Shown here in pieces: positions 51,047 through 59,686 of a stretch of DNA of 64,000 bases (position 1 is its first letter; every line of letters starts with the position of its first letter). Made by a program: the position numbers and the translations under genes. The notes under the pieces were generated by a model that was not told the origin of the DNA, did not search any database, and worked only from the letters and a program-made list of their open reading frames with translations. This DNA comes from Streptomyces syringium (GTDB lineage Bacteria; Actinomycetota; Actinomycetes; Streptomycetales; Streptomycetaceae): contig NZ_JAGIOH010000001.1 in NCBI RefSeq assembly GCF_017876625.1, positions 1,860,001-1,924,000 on the forward strand, in the 5' to 3' direction.

Positions 51047-52249
51047 ATGACCGCTATGACACCCGGCTCGAACATCCCTCTCTCCGTCGCGCGCGTGACG
51101 GTGGACGTCACCGCCCCCGTGCGGCTCGACGTGTCGGGCCTGCTGCTCACCGCCGACGGCAAGGTGCGCTCCGACGACGACTTCGTCTTCTACAACCAGC
51201 CCAATGGACCGGGCGTGACCCACCGCGCGGCGGCGGGCGGCACGGGCGACTCGATCACCGTGGACACCACGGCCGTCCCCGCCGACATCGACAAGATCGT
51301 GGTGACCGCCAGCCTGGACGCCCCGGGCGCGACCTTCGCGGGCACCGAGCCCACCGCGACGGTGCGCGGCGCGGACGACGGCAGCGTCATCGCGACCTTC
51401 ACCCCGCCCCGGCTCGGTCCCGAGACGGCTCTGGTGACCGTCGAGGTGTACCGGCGGGCGGGCGCCTGGAAGGTGCGCGCGGTCGGCCAGGGCTACGCCA
51501 ACGGCCTGGCCGGCATCGCCACCGACTTCGGCGTGAGCGTGGAGGAGCCCGCACCCGTGGCCGCCCCGGCGCCTCCGGTCCAGGCCCCGGCCGCGCCCGT
51601 CGCCCCGCCGGTGCAGGCCCCGCCGGTGGCCCCGCCGGCACCGGCCGCGCCCCCGGCCCCCGCGGCCCCGGGGAAGATCAATCTCGACAAGGGCCGGGTC
51701 AGCCTCCAGAAGAACCAGACGGTCTCCCTCGTCAAGGGCGGCCGCCCGCTCACCCAGTCCGTCAAGATGGGCCTCGGCTGGGAGCCCGCCTACGGCAGCA
51801 AGGCCATCGACCTCGACGCCTCCGTGATCGCCTACGGCCCCAGCCGCAACATGATCGACGCCTGCTACTTCGGCAAGCTCCAGATCCTGAACGGCGCGAT
51901 CCAGCACTCCGGTGACAACCTCACCGGCGAGGGCTCGGGTGACGACGAGGTCATCACCGTCCACATGGGCGGTCTGCCCGCCGAGGTGTCCGGCCTGGTC
52001 TTCACGGTCAGCTCCTTCAGCGGGCAGAAGTTCACGCAGGTCGCCAAGGCCTACTGCCGGCTGATGGACGCCCAGACCGGCGAGGAGCTCGTGCGCTTCG
52101 ACCTCACCGGCGCCGAGCCGAAGACGGGCGTGCTGATGTGCAAGTTCATCCGCCAGTTCTCCGGTGAGTGGGAGATGACGGCCATCGGCGAGTACGTGAA
52201 GTCCCGCACGGTCCGCGACCTGGTCAAGCCCGGGGCCGGAGCGCTGTAG
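51047..52249 (+). CDS. TerD family protein with two TerD-like domains
   Basis: 400 residues: a first TerD domain (MTPGSNIPLSVARVTVDVTA ... DDDFVFYNQPNGPG), a Pro/Ala-rich linker (about 165-205, PAPPVQAPAAPVAPP), and a second TerD domain (INLDKGRVSLQKNQTVSLVK ... GSGDDEVITVHMGGLPAEV). Acidic DD residues in both are the calcium sites of TerD proteins. Linked in general to tellurite, chemical stress and membrane-associated signalling. ATG at 51047, without a strong ribosome site. Confidence 0.9.
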   Translation: MTAMTPGSNIPLSVARVTVDVTAPVRLDVSGLLLTADGKVRSDDDFVFYNQPNGPGVTHRAAAGGTGDSITVDTTAVPADIDKIVVTASLDAPGATFAGTEPTATVRGADDGSVIATFTPPRLGPETALVTVEVYRRAGAWKVRAVGQGYANGLAGIATDFGVSVEEPAPVAAPAPPVQAPAAPVAPPVQAPPVAPPAPAAPPAPAAPGKINLDKGRVSLQKNQTVSLVKGGRPLTQSVKMGLGWEPAYGSKAIDLDASVIAYGPSRNMIDACYFGKLQILNGAIQHSGDNLTGEGSGDDEVITVHMGGLPAEVSGLVFTVSSFSGQKFTQVAKAYCRLMDAQTGEELVRFDLTGAEPKTGVLMCKFIRQFSGEWEMTAIGEYVKSRTVRDLVKPGAGAL

Positions 52250-52260
52250 GGCGCTGCGGG

Positions 52261-52315
52261 CGGAAGGGGCCGGACCGCGGTCGGCTCACGCCGCCGGCGA
52301 TCCGGGGCCCTTCCG
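52261..52315. terminator. Hairpin between the TerD gene and the DUF6083-type gene
   Basis: GGAAGGGGCCGGA (52262-52274) pairs imperfectly with TCCGGGGCCCTTCC (52301-52314), between convergent genes. Confidence 0.5.
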
Positions 52316-52320
52316 TCATC

Positions 52321-52845
52321 TCAGCCCGTTCCGGTGGCCGGTGGGCCGTCGTGCGGAAAGACGCGGGCGACGACGGCCCGGTTGAGGTCGCGGAGCACGA
52401 CCAGTGCTCTCGGGGTGTCGTCGGGGAGTCGGGCACCGCACGGGCAGACGAGCCGGTGCGGAATCCGGCAGACGGCTCCTCGGGGAAGCGCGGCATCCCC
52501 GACATTGACGGCCCGGCCGTCCGCTCGGACGATCCAACGGTGGCCGACGGGGACGGAGTAGGCAGGCGGCGCGTACCGGGGTTCGAGCAGGACCCAGCGC
52601 CCGTATCCGGATTCGTAGCGGTCTTGGTCGAGCTCGCAGTCCCGACAGGTGGAGGGCGAGGGGGGCGGGGTTGCCGTGGCCCCTTCGTCCAATGCCTGCT
52701 TGTTGTCGATGGTGTTCTGGACGCCGGTCCAGCACGCTTCGCAGAGCGGGCCGAAGGGCAGACCGCGTTCGGTGACCGAGCCCCCGGCGGTTTCGCAGCC
52801 GAGGCATACGTGTGGTTCGAAGGTGTCCCCCATCTTTCGCAGCAT
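52321..52845 (-). CDS. DUF6083-type protein with several CxxC pairs
   Basis: 174 residues. An N-terminal zinc-ribbon-like region has CLGCETAGG and PLCEACW. A second part has CRDCELDQDRYESGYGRWVL with HRWIVRADGRAV and the end CRIPHRLVCPCG, wording shared with DUF6083 proteins of Streptomyces. Seven or more Cys in CxxC pairs imply zinc binding. Function unknown. Start uncertain: ATG at 52845 or 52833, neither with a strong ribosome site. Confidence 0.6.
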   Translation of the reverse strand: MLRKMGDTFEPHVCLGCETAGGSVTERGLPFGPLCEACWTGVQNTIDNKQALDEGATATPPPSPSTCRDCELDQDRYESGYGRWVLLEPRYAPPAYSVPVGHRWIVRADGRAVNVGDAALPRGAVCRIPHRLVCPCGARLPDDTPRALVVLRDLNRAVVARVFPHDGPPATGTG

Positions 52846-53123
52846 GCTGGCGCCGGCCGAAGCCGACCAGGGGGATTGTCGGTCGTTCGCACTGGTGGTA
52901 CGGGTACGGGTGGTTTCGCCGGTACCGCGGGGGTTGTCAGCCGACCCACTGATGTACAGCGGCGGTGGCCGGAGATGGTGATCCGCCGTGGGTGGTACAA
53001 GTTCCCGGCGTGGGGTACCACCCGGCCTTCCTCCGGCTCGCCCGGCATGCGCGGCTGTCCCCCGTCCCCACACTCCCTCGGTGAAGCTCAGCCGCAGGCG
53101 GTGCCGATTCCTTGGATAGAGCC

Positions 53124-54167
53124 CTACGCGACCCGGCCGAGCCCGCTGTCCACACGTTCCGGTCCGCCGGCGGCAAGCCCCGCCAGCCCCGCCAGCCGCC
53201 CGTACGAGTCCAGCAGCGCCTCCCGGTCGTAGGAGCTGGTGGTGATCAGCAGCTCGTCCGCGCCGCTGCGTGCGATCAGCGTCTCCAGCGCGGCGGCGAC
53301 CTCGTCCTCCGTGCCGAAGACGTGGCCGCGCAGGCCCGCCTCGTAGAAGCCGCGCTCCCGCTCGCTCGCCCCCGCGAGCAGCGTTTCGATCTCCTCGGCG
53401 GGGGCCAGGGGCGGGAAGACGCCGTGCGTGCGGGAGTGGGCCAGGGCCCAGGCCTCCGGGATCAGCAGGCGGCGGGCGGCCTCCGTGGTCCCGGCGACGG
53501 CGACGTTGCCCGCGAGCACGACGTAGGGGTGGCGGCGCCAGGCCGAGGGGCGGAAGGCCGTGCGGTAGCGGTCGATGGCGGACCGTGTCCGGTCCTCGGC
53601 CTGGAGGCCGCCGATGACCAGGGCCGCCCCCGCCGATGCGGCGACGTCGGCGCCCGAGTCGCCCGCGAGGACGAAGGCGGGGACGCGCAGGCCCTCGGCG
53701 GGGCGGGCGTGGACCCCGGGGTGGGGCCGCGGGCCGTCCGTGAAGTAGGCCGCGAGCTCCGCGAGCTGGTCGCCGAAGTCCGCCATCGCCTCCTTGTCGG
53801 TGCCCAGCGCCCGGCGGATGCCGTCGGTGAAGCCGACGGACCGGCCGAGGCCCATGTCGATGCGGCCGGGGAAGAGCGACTCCAGCACCCCGAACTGCTC
53901 GGCGACCACCAGCGTCCGGTGGTTGGGCAGCATCACCCCGCCCGTGCCGACGCGGATGCGGGAGGTGGCGGCCGCGACCGCCGCCGCCAGCACCGTGGGC
54001 GCCGAGCCCGCCACGCCGGGCACGCTGTGGTGCTCCGACACCCAGAAGCGGTGGTAGCCGAGCTCCTCGGCGCGCCGCGCGAACCGCACGGTGTCGCGCA
54101 GCGCCTCGCCCGGGTCGTGCCCCTGCCGGGTGCGGGAGCGGTCGAGGACGGAGAGCTTGAGGGTCAC
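53124..54167 (-). CDS. LLM-class flavin-dependent oxidoreductase
   Basis: 347 residues of the luciferase-like (bacterial luciferase alkanal monooxygenase) family, MsnO8-type: early LSVLDRSRTRQG, HRFWVSEHHSVPGVAGSAPT and VGTGGVMLPNHRTLVVAEQF, the F420/FMN-binding wording. Substrate unknown. GTG at 54167 sits directly behind GGGAG, so the ribosome site and the start codon nearly overlap, which is unusual. It starts 47 bp after the PhoX-like gene on the same strand; AGCGGTGACCGCT (54180-54192) in the gap is a short palindrome. Confidence 0.85.
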   Translation of the reverse strand: MTLKLSVLDRSRTRQGHDPGEALRDTVRFARRAEELGYHRFWVSEHHSVPGVAGSAPTVLAAAVAAATSRIRVGTGGVMLPNHRTLVVAEQFGVLESLFPGRIDMGLGRSVGFTDGIRRALGTDKEAMADFGDQLAELAAYFTDGPRPHPGVHARPAEGLRVPAFVLAGDSGADVAASAGAALVIGGLQAEDRTRSAIDRYRTAFRPSAWRRHPYVVLAGNVAVAGTTEAARRLLIPEAWALAHSRTHGVFPPLAPAEEIETLLAGASERERGFYEAGLRGHVFGTEDEVAAALETLIARSGADELLITTSSYDREALLDSYGRLAGLAGLAAGGPERVDSGLGRVA

Positions 54168-54214
54168 CTCCCTTTCAACAGCGGTGACCGCTCAGGATTC
54201 CCCGGGCCGGCCGG

Positions 54215-55675
54215 TCAGCCGCGTGTGCCCTGGCGGCGCCACGGGCCGGTGATGGCGAGCATGATGCCGGGGTCCTGGAGGTTGGCGAAGAGCGTGCGGC
54301 CGTCGGGCGAGAAGGTCACCCCGGTGAACTCGCTGTACTCCGGCTTGTCCGCGCTGCCAATGTTGAGCTCGTTGCGCGCGATCGGGTACGTGCGGCCGTC
54401 GTCGGTGGCGCCGAAGAGATGCTGGACGCCGTTGCCGTCCTCGGCGATGACCAGGCCGCCGTAGGGCGAGACGGTGATGTTGTCGGGGCCGTCGAGGGCG
54501 CCGTCGCGCTCGGGGCTCGCGTTGACGCCGAAGCGGACCTTCAGGGTCAGGGTGCGGCGGCGGGGGTTGTAGAACCACACCTGGCCGTCGTGCGGGGCGG
54601 GGCTCTCCTCGCGGGCGAAGGAGGCCACGACGTACACGCCGCCGTCGCCCCACCACATGCCCTCGAGCTTGCGGGCGCGGGTGACCTCGCCGTCCTTGAA
54701 CTGCTTGCGCACCGAGACGCTCTTCGCGTCGCGGTCGGGCACCTCCACCCAGTCCACGCCGTAGACCGTGCCGGTCTCGGTGGCCCGGGAGAGGTCGTCG
54801 ACGAAACGGCCGCCGGAGTCGAAGCACTTGAACGCCTCCAGGCTGCCCGCCTCGTCGGCGAGGGTGCGCAGCCGGCCGCGCCCGTGCTGGAAGCCCTGCG
54901 GCGGGGTCCAGCGGAAGAAGAGCCCGTTGGGGCCGGAGGCGTCCTCGGTCAGATAGAGGTGACCGCGCTTGGGGTCGACGACGACCGCTTCGTGGGCGTA
55001 GCGGCCGAGCGCCTTGATGGGCCTCGGGTCGCGGCCCGCGCGCCGGTCCTTCGGGTCGACCTCGAAGACATAGCCGTGGTCCTTGGTCATGCCGTTCTTG
55101 CCGGCCTTGTCCTCGGTCTCCTCGCAGGTGAGCCAGGTGCCCCAAGGGGTGCTGCCGCCCGCGCAGTTCGTGGACGTACCGGCGATGCCGACCCACTCGG
55201 CCACGTGGCCCCCGCGCCCCGCGACCTCGACGACCGTGCAGCCGCCCGCCGCGGCGGGGTCGTAGACGAGCCCCGGCGCGAGCGGCACCGGGTGCGGCCA
55301 CTTGGTGCGGGCGCCGCCCAGCTCGTGGTTGTTGACCAGCAGGATGCTGCCGCGTGAGCCGGCGAAGGCGGCCGTGCCGTCGTGGTTGGACGGCGTGGGC
55401 TCGCCGGACTCCAGCTTGGTGACGCCCGTACGGGTGATGACCCGGTAGGAGAATCCGGCGGGCAGCGCGAGGAGCCCCTTCGGGTCGGCCACGAGCGGGC
55501 CGTATCCGAGCTTGCGGCGGCCGAGCTCGGCCGCGTCGTCCGCCCCGGTCTCCCCCGCGGCGTCCGCGGCCAGCGCGCCGGGCGCGGTGGCGAGGACCCC
55601 GGCGCTGCCGACGAGGGCGACCCCCGCGCCGGTGTAGGCGGATCGCTTGGCGAAGTCTCTGCGGCTGATGGTCAT
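54215..55675 (-). CDS. PhoX-like (DUF839) secreted phosphatase
   Basis: 486 residues. A twin-arginine signal (SRRDFAKRSAYTGAGVALVG) precedes a beta-propeller with repeated strand motifs, NNHELGGARTKWPHPVPLAP, LTCEETEDKAGKNG, EAVVVDPKRGHLYLTEDASG and DNITVSPYGGLVIAEDGNG. These resemble PhoX, the Ca/Fe alkaline phosphatase of the Tat pathway. Extracellular phosphate release is inferred. ATG at 55675 has GGAG six bases upstream. Upstream is a PhoP-like direct repeat at 55770-55791, supporting phosphate control. Confidence 0.85.
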   Translation of the reverse strand: MTISRRDFAKRSAYTGAGVALVGSAGVLATAPGALAADAAGETGADDAAELGRRKLGYGPLVADPKGLLALPAGFSYRVITRTGVTKLESGEPTPSNHDGTAAFAGSRGSILLVNNHELGGARTKWPHPVPLAPGLVYDPAAAGGCTVVEVAGRGGHVAEWVGIAGTSTNCAGGSTPWGTWLTCEETEDKAGKNGMTKDHGYVFEVDPKDRRAGRDPRPIKALGRYAHEAVVVDPKRGHLYLTEDASGPNGLFFRWTPPQGFQHGRGRLRTLADEAGSLEAFKCFDSGGRFVDDLSRATETGTVYGVDWVEVPDRDAKSVSVRKQFKDGEVTRARKLEGMWWGDGGVYVVASFAREESPAPHDGQVWFYNPRRRTLTLKVRFGVNASPERDGALDGPDNITVSPYGGLVIAEDGNGVQHLFGATDDGRTYPIARNELNIGSADKPEYSEFTGVTFSPDGRTLFANLQDPGIMLAITGPWRRQGTRG

Positions 55676-55769
55676 CTTCGTCTCCAGGGATGGCCGGGTC
55701 GTCGCTCTGTGCCCCTGGGGGGAAAGCTCGCACGAGGTGCGCCCCGGGGGCGGCGCTTACGTTCCCTCT

Positions 55770-55791
55770 CCCCACCGAACAGGAGATGAAC
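55770..55791 (-). promoter_or_regulatory. PhoP-like direct repeat before the PhoX-like gene
   Basis: On the minus strand two contiguous 11-bp units, GTTCATCTCCT and GTTCGGTGGGG, resemble Streptomyces PHO repeats; the second is a poor match. It lies about 95-115 bp before the start codon. Confidence 0.5.
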
Positions 55792-55815
55792 ACGAGCCGT
55801 CATCCATGGACCAAT

Positions 55816-55849
55816 CCGATGCCGTACGGACAAGGCCGTACGGCATCGG
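55816..55849. terminator. Terminator of the paralogue-2 gene
   Basis: Perfect 14-bp arms CCGATGCCGTACGG and CCGTACGGCATCGG around ACAAGG. It lies downstream of the minus-strand gene at 55955. Confidence 0.75.
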
Positions 55850-55954
55850 TCATTCCGCCTCACTCACTCCCCCTCAGGAGTGAGCGCACGCGCAGGACTT
55901 CGAACGATCCGCCGTCCGGGCTCCGAAGAGACCGGGCGGCGTACGCGCGAGCGC

Positions 55955-57454
55955 TCAGCCGCGCGAGCGCGCCTTGAAGGCCGCCTTGCGGGCCTCCTTG
56001 GCCACCTTCTTGTCCGGGTGCAGCCGGCCCATGGCCTCCAGCACGTCCGCCGTGGCGGGGTGGTCCACCCGCCAGGCCGAGTCGAAGAAGCCGCTGTGCC
56101 GGCCGACCAGGCTCTCCACCAGGCCGCGCAGCTCCTCCGAGTCGCCCTCGGCCGCGAGCTGGGCCGCGATCGTGTCCACGGTCAGCCAGAACACCATCGT
56201 CTCGCCCGGCTCGGGGATGTCCGTGGCGCCGTGCTCGGCCAGCCAGACCCGGGCGAGGCCGCCCAGCTGCGGGTCGTCGAGGACCTCGCGCAGCGCGGGC
56301 TCGGCCTCCGCGCCGACCAGCGAGAGGGTCTGCTGGCAGGCCAGCCGGCGCTGCGGGGCGTCCAGGTCGTCGCCGCGCGCGGCGGCGAGCAGCTCACGGG
56401 CGGCGTCCTGCGGGGCCCGGCGGGCGAGCCAGGCCTCGGCCTCGGCGCGGGCGGCCTCCCCGGGGTGGCCGGGGAGCGCCGCGAGGAGCGTGCCCGCGTC
56501 CTTGTCGGCGAGGTCGCCGACGGCCGGGGCGTCGATGCCGGCGTCGAGCATCCGGGCCCGGACGGCGAAGACGCCGAGCGGGGTGAGGGCGACCATGCCG
56601 TAGCGAGTGACGTCCTCCTCCTCGGGGACGTCGGAGGTCACGCCGTCGACGGACTCACGGATGTGCCCCTCGCCGTCGATCTCCTCGATGAGGGCCTCGT
56701 CGACGGGCTGGTACTCCACCAGGCCGGTCGGCGCGAGCAGCCGGAACTGGTCGTCCAGCCGCATCATCGCGTCGGAGACCTCTTCGAGGATGTCGTCGGT
56801 GGGCTCGTCCATGTCGTCCGGGACGATCATGGAGGCGGCGAGCGCCGGCAGCGGTACGGGCCGGTCGGGCCCGCCCTCGCCCAGCGCGGTCAGCAGGTAG
56901 AGGTTGCCGAGGACGCCGTCGAGGAAGTCGGCCTCCTCCTCGGGGTTCCAGTCGAGGGCGTCGAGGTCGAGCTCGCCGTCCGGTCCGGTCTCGGCGAGCT
57001 GGTCGACCAGATCGCCCAGGTCCGGGGCGGCCGCGTCGGCCAGCACGGTCTCCAGGCCGCCGAGCCAGAGGTCGAGGACGTCCTGGGGGCTGCCGGAGGT
57101 GAGCGTGGCCAGTTCCTCGCCCGCGCTCGCGGTGGCGGACGGCTGGTCCGCGTCCGCGTCGTCGTCGGTGTCCGGGTCCTCGGTGAAGTCCACGAGCCCG
57201 GTGTCCAGCGCGAGCTGCCATGCCTCGGCGGCGTAGGCGGTGCCGTCCTCCTCGCCCTCCAGGCCGAGCAGCTTCGTGGCGGTGAGCAGCTGTTCGGCGA
57301 GCAGTTCGCCGCCCGCGCCGACCGGGGTGCCCTCGCCGGCCCAGCGGGCGAGCTTCGCGGCGCGGGCGAACAGCGGCGCGGAGAGCGCGTCACGCGCGAG
57401 TTCGGCGTCGGTGTGCAGCCGCACCGGCGGCATGGTCGGGCGGTCTCCGGACAT
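55955..57454 (-). CDS. HEAT-like helical-repeat protein, paralogue 2
   Basis: 499 residues, strongly acidic. The order of segments follows the 22954-24399 protein: an N-terminal module LFARAAKLARWAGEG ... ALDTGLVDF, a middle domain with long acidic loops (DPDTDDDADADQP), and a C-terminal helical repeat: LARVWLAEHGATDI, MVFWLTVDTIAAQLAAEGDS, then HPDKKVAKEARKAAFKARSR. I infer homology at both ends. Function unknown. ATG at 57454 or 57466 (MTPLMSGD); GAGGAG lies directly before the latter. Confidence 0.7.
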   Translation of the reverse strand: MSGDRPTMPPVRLHTDAELARDALSAPLFARAAKLARWAGEGTPVGAGGELLAEQLLTATKLLGLEGEEDGTAYAAEAWQLALDTGLVDFTEDPDTDDDADADQPSATASAGEELATLTSGSPQDVLDLWLGGLETVLADAAAPDLGDLVDQLAETGPDGELDLDALDWNPEEEADFLDGVLGNLYLLTALGEGGPDRPVPLPALAASMIVPDDMDEPTDDILEEVSDAMMRLDDQFRLLAPTGLVEYQPVDEALIEEIDGEGHIRESVDGVTSDVPEEEDVTRYGMVALTPLGVFAVRARMLDAGIDAPAVGDLADKDAGTLLAALPGHPGEAARAEAEAWLARRAPQDAARELLAAARGDDLDAPQRRLACQQTLSLVGAEAEPALREVLDDPQLGGLARVWLAEHGATDIPEPGETMVFWLTVDTIAAQLAAEGDSEELRGLVESLVGRHSGFFDSAWRVDHPATADVLEAMGRLHPDKKVAKEARKAAFKARSRG

Positions 57455-57587
57455 CAGGGGGGTCATCTCCTCGTCGTGACGGCCGCGCCGGATCGGGTCG
57501 GCCGGGCGCGGTGCCCAAGCCTAGACGGGTTTCGCACCATGCCGACCGGTTCACGGATCCGCCGGCCGACGGTTACCTACGGAAACC

Positions 57588-57616
57588 TTGACAACTGGCC
57601 TGATCACGCAAGACTT
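57588..57616 (+). promoter_or_regulatory. Promoter of the secreted nuclease gene
   Basis: TTGACA (57588-57593) and AGACTT (57611-57616) are 17 bp apart, a canonical spacing. The leader before the GTG at 57745 would be about 120 nt. Confidence 0.5.
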
Positions 57617-57744
57617 TGACGCGCGTAGATCTTGATTCTCGCGTCACAGCCCGCTCGGGCGCCCCGATTCACCGTTGCGTTTCGCACATTCGGCACCCGC
57701 ACCACCCTCTTTTTCACCCCTCACACCACGACCCGGAGGCCACC

Positions 57745-59574
57745 GTGCCCACTGCTCGTCCCCTGCGCAGAACCGCGACCGTCGGTTCCGTCATAGCCGC
57801 CGCGCTCGCCGCCGGGCTGCTCGCCGTCCCGCAGTCGGCGAGCGCCGCCGAGATCCGCATCCACGACATCCAGGGCAGCACCCGCGTCTCCCCGCTCGCC
57901 GGCCAGCAGGTCACGGACGTCCCCGGCGTCGTGACGGCCGTACGGGCCTTCGGTTCCGCGCGCGGCTTCTGGTTCCAGGACCCCAAGGCCGACAGCGACC
58001 CGGCGACCAGCGAGGCGATCTTCGTCTTCACCGGCAAGGACACCCCGGCGCTCGCCGTCGGCGACGCGGTGACGGTCTCCGGCGCGGTCACCGAGTACTA
58101 CCCGGGCGGGGAGTCGGCGGGCCTGCAGTCGGTCACCCAGCTCTCCAAGGCGTCGTGGACCGTGCACTCCTCGGGCAACGCGCTGCCCGCCGCGTTCGCG
58201 CTGCGCCCCTCCACCGTGCCGGACCGGTACGCCCCGAGCGCGGGCGGCGGCTCCATCGAGGGCCTGCGGCTGAAGCCGAACGCTTACGCCCTGGACCGCT
58301 ACGAGTCGCTGGAGGGCATGCGGGTCTCGGTCAAGGACGCGCCCGTGGTGGCCGCGACCAACGAGCACAAGGAACTGTGGATCACCGCCGAGACCCATCG
58401 CGACCGCACCGCGCGCGGCGGCTCGCTCTACAGCTCCTACCGTGCCCCGGGCGTCGGCCGGGTCAAGGTGGCCTCGCTGATCCCGTACACGCAGCGCCCG
58501 TTCCCGGTCGCGAACGTCGGTGACTCGCTGACCGGCACCACGGCCGGTCCGCTGGACTACAACAACTTCGGCGGCTACACCCTCCAGGCGACCGAGCTGG
58601 GGACGCTCGCCGACCGGGGGCTCACCCGCGAGACGACGCGCAAGCAGAAGAGCGACGAGCTGGCCGTCGCCACGTACAACGTGGAGAACCTCTCCCCCAG
58701 GACCCCGCAGGCGAAGTTCGACCGGCTGGCGGCTGCGCTGGTGCACAACCTCGCCTCGCCCGACATCGTCGCCCTCGAAGAGGTCCAGGACGACGACGGC
58801 ACGACCGACAAGGGCGTCGTGGACGCCGGGCAGACGCTGAAGAAGCTCACGGACGCCATCGCGGCGGCCGGTGGGCCCGCGTACCGGTGGCAGCAGATCA
58901 ACCCGGTCAACGGCCAGGACGGCGGCCAGCCGGGCGGCAACATCCGTACCGCCTTCCTCTACAACCCCGCGCGGGTCTCCTTCACCGAGATCCCCGGCGG
59001 GGACGCCACCACCCCGGTGACGGTCACCCGTGAGGGCGGCAAGGCGAAGCTCTCGGCCTCGCCCGGCCGCATCGACCCGGCCAACGAGGCCTGGAAGAAC
59101 AGCCGCAAGCCGCTGGTCGGCGAGTTCTCCTTCCGCGGCCACCCGGTCTTCGTCGTCGCCAACCACTTCAACTCCAAGGGCGGCGACCAGGGACTCGACA
59201 GCCGCTTCCAGCCCCCGGCCCGCACCTCCGAGGTGCAGCGCATCGAGCAGTCGAAGGCCGTCAACACCTTCGTCAAGCAGCTCCTCGCGGCCGACAAGCG
59301 GGCGAACGTGATCGTCGCGGGCGACCTCAACGACTACCAGTTCTCCCCCGCCGTCAAGGCCCTCACCTCCGGCGGCGCCCTCACCGACCTCGTCGACCGG
59401 CTGCCGCGCAAGGAGCGCTACGGCTATGTCTTCCAGGGCAGCTCCCAGGTGCTGGACCACATCCTGACCAGCCGCCACGTACGCTCCGTCGACTACGACA
59501 TCGTGCACATCAACGCGGAGTTCGCGGACCAGGCGAGCGACCACGACCCGCAGGTCCTGCGCTGGAAGCCGTGA
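57745..59574 (+). CDS. Secreted ExeM/NucH-type endonuclease (EEP fold)
   Basis: 609 residues. A signal peptide (RTATVGSVIAAALAAGLLAV, cleavage near ASAAE) is followed by an OB-like N-terminal region (VTDVPGVVTAVRAFGSARGF) and an endonuclease/exonuclease/phosphatase domain: VATYNVENLS, VALEEVQDDDG (metal Glu), VVANHFNSKGG, VIVAGDLNDYQFSP and the final His pair SDHDPQVLRW. Extracellular DNase, a likely nutrient (phosphate) scavenger. GTG at 57745 has GGAGG upstream. Confidence 0.92.
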   Translation: MPTARPLRRTATVGSVIAAALAAGLLAVPQSASAAEIRIHDIQGSTRVSPLAGQQVTDVPGVVTAVRAFGSARGFWFQDPKADSDPATSEAIFVFTGKDTPALAVGDAVTVSGAVTEYYPGGESAGLQSVTQLSKASWTVHSSGNALPAAFALRPSTVPDRYAPSAGGGSIEGLRLKPNAYALDRYESLEGMRVSVKDAPVVAATNEHKELWITAETHRDRTARGGSLYSSYRAPGVGRVKVASLIPYTQRPFPVANVGDSLTGTTAGPLDYNNFGGYTLQATELGTLADRGLTRETTRKQKSDELAVATYNVENLSPRTPQAKFDRLAAALVHNLASPDIVALEEVQDDDGTTDKGVVDAGQTLKKLTDAIAAAGGPAYRWQQINPVNGQDGGQPGGNIRTAFLYNPARVSFTEIPGGDATTPVTVTREGGKAKLSASPGRIDPANEAWKNSRKPLVGEFSFRGHPVFVVANHFNSKGGDQGLDSRFQPPARTSEVQRIEQSKAVNTFVKQLLAADKRANVIVAGDLNDYQFSPAVKALTSGGALTDLVDRLPRKERYGYVFQGSSQVLDHILTSRHVRSVDYDIVHINAEFADQASDHDPQVLRWKP

Positions 59575-59686
59575 CACCACTCAGTAGAAATACTCAACGG
59601 TAACCAGCAGGACAATTAAATAGACCTGTACGGACGAAGGGGCTGACAATCCGGCGGAGAACACCGACCGCTTGGAGAGTGCCACG

